This document shows positions 6,828 through 7,458 of a DNA stretch of 7,458 nucleotides, in pieces. Each line of letters opens with the position of its first letter. The first letter of the stretch is position 1. The notes under the pieces were generated by a model. That model saw nothing but the letters and a program-made list of their open reading frames with translations, made no database searches and had not been told where the DNA came from. The stretch is taken from the NCBI GenBank assembly GCA_002347905.1, contig DDYJ01000123.1, forward strand, positions 1,334 through 8,791, written 5' to 3'. A program made the position numbers and the translations under genes. This DNA comes from Comamonadaceae bacterium UBA2237. GTDB taxonomy: Bacteria; Pseudomonadota; Gammaproteobacteria; Burkholderiales; Burkholderiaceae_C.

Positions 6828-6857
6828 AAAAAAAGCCCGCTGCTAACAGCGGGCTTT
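6828..6857 (-). terminator. Intrinsic terminator after lpdA
   Basis: On the minus strand AAAGCCCGCTG (6857-6847) pairs perfectly with CAGCGGGCTTT (6842-6832), an 11-bp GC-rich stem with a TTAG loop. The 3' arm runs into a tract of seven T (6834-6828). It begins 20 nt after the lpdA stop. The plus-strand reading has only three T after the stem, so it is directional for lpdA. It lies upstream of zapE and should limit read-through into it. Confidence 0.9.
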
Positions 6858-6877
6858 GAACTATTTTGAAGCGCAAT

Positions 6878-7458
6878 TTAAAAATTCAAAGTGCGTTTAT
6901 CAACCGCCAATGCAGCCTCTTTGGTGGCTTCCGATAAAGAAGGATGCGCATGACAAATACGCGCGATGTCTTCTGCGGATGCTTTGAACTCCATAGCCAC
7001 TACAGCCTCAGATATCAACTCGCTGGCCATAGGGCCGACGATGTGCACACCCAAAATTTCATCGGTCGTGGCATCCGCTAAAAACTTCACCATACCAGTG
7101 GTGTCGCCTAATGCGCGCGCGCGGCCGTTGGCCAAAAATGGGAAGGTTCCTGCTTTGTATGCCACGCCATCTGCTTTGAGTTGCTGCTCAGTACGGCCAA
7201 CCCACGCAATTTCTGGGCTGGTGTAAATCACCCAAGGAATGGTGTTGAAGTTGACATGGCCATGTTGTCCAGCGATACGCTCTGCAACGGCAACGCCCTC
7301 TTCTTCTGCTTTGTGCGCGAGCATAGGGCCACGCACCACATCGCCCACAGCCCACACACCGGGTACATTGGTTTTGCAATCGCCGTCAACCACGATGGCA
7401 CCGCGCTCGTCTAGTTGCAGGCCAATCGCTTCAGCACCTAAGCCAATGGTGTTGGGTA
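6878..7458 (-). CDS. lpdA: Dihydrolipoyl dehydrogenase (E3), C-terminal part (5' end missing)
   Basis: About 192 C-terminal residues are visible; the open frame continues past the right edge, so the GTG at 7393 is not the start. The enzyme is the FAD-dependent E3 subunit that reoxidises lipoamide with NAD+ in the 2-oxoglutarate and pyruvate dehydrogenase complexes. Visible landmarks are [20 protein letters not shown] at the end of the NAD domain, the FAD-contacting [20 protein letters not shown], the dimer-interface opening [20 protein letters not shown], and the C-terminal active-site motif HAHPSLSEA, in which the second His and the Glu form the catalytic pair. The end, AVDKRTLNF, is as expected. 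The CXXXXC redox disulphide lies outside the window. Its neighbours sucA/odhA and sucB/odhB would be expected further right. It is followed by a strong terminator. Confidence 0.96.
   Translation of the reverse strand, partial: PNTIGLGAEAIGLQLDERGAIVVDGDCKTNVPGVWAVGDVVRGPMLAHKAEEEGVAVAERIAGQHGHVNFNTIPWVIYTSPEIAWVGRTEQQLKADGVAYKAGTFPFLANGRARALGDTTGMVKFLADATTDEILGVHIVGPMASELISEAVVAMEFKASAEDIARICHAHPSLSEATKEAALAVDKRTLNF

Noticed and set aside
7188..7393. GTG at 7393 as a start for a separate 171-residue protein, and the frame-shifted ORF overlapping it
   Set aside because: The lpdA frame continues upstream to the window edge with conserved residues ([10 protein letters not shown]), so the GTG is internal; the other ORF is a shadow.
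1..7458. Mobile elements, CRISPR, tRNA/rRNA genes, toxin-antitoxin or defence genes
   Set aside because: No terminal inverted repeats, spaced direct repeats, RNA gene signatures or matching protein motifs were seen on either strand.

Overview
The window looks like ordinary core chromosome of a betaproteobacterium, most likely Burkholderiales and close to Comamonadaceae. The reasons are the lpdA-zapE neighbourhood, the scpB-rluB pair without scpA beside it, the divergent rluD/bamD pair, and the wording of the LpdA C-terminus. GC looks moderate, nearer 50% than the high values of many Comamonadaceae, so a low-GC freshwater lineage is possible; that placement is an inference. I see no mobile element, CRISPR array, tRNA, rRNA or phage gene. 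Nearly all of the sequence is coding.

Layout from left to right. (1) 1-2257, minus strand: rluD (23S rRNA pseudouridine synthase), a 145-bp gap, scpB (SMC-ScpAB condensin subunit), then rluB (a second 23S pseudouridine synthase), which overlaps scpB by 11 nt and runs off the left edge. The gap holds a possible rluD terminator, a TAGAAT-type -10 box and a compact hairpin that would sit at the 5' end of an scpB-rluB message. (2) 2269-3075, plus strand: bamD, the TPR lipoprotein of the outer-membrane BAM complex, divergent from rluD with only 11 bp between start codons, and tail-to-tail with yoaA across only 2 bp. (3) 3078-6790, minus strand: zapE (AFG1-like ATPase of division), a secreted coiled-coil protein of unknown function coupled to it by a 4-nt ATGA overlap, and yoaA (XPD/DinG-type Fe-S helicase). 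(4) 6878-7458, minus strand: the C-terminal part of lpdA (dihydrolipoyl dehydrogenase), followed by a clear intrinsic terminator before zapE.

Functionally the window combines ribosome maturation (rluD, rluB), chromosome organisation and repair (scpB, yoaA), envelope assembly (bamD), division (zapE) and central carbon metabolism (lpdA). No multi-gene novel system is evident. The least understood item is the secreted coiled-coil protein at 5118-5696; the other points of interest are the very tight junctions between genes and the probable lpdA/zapE attenuation.
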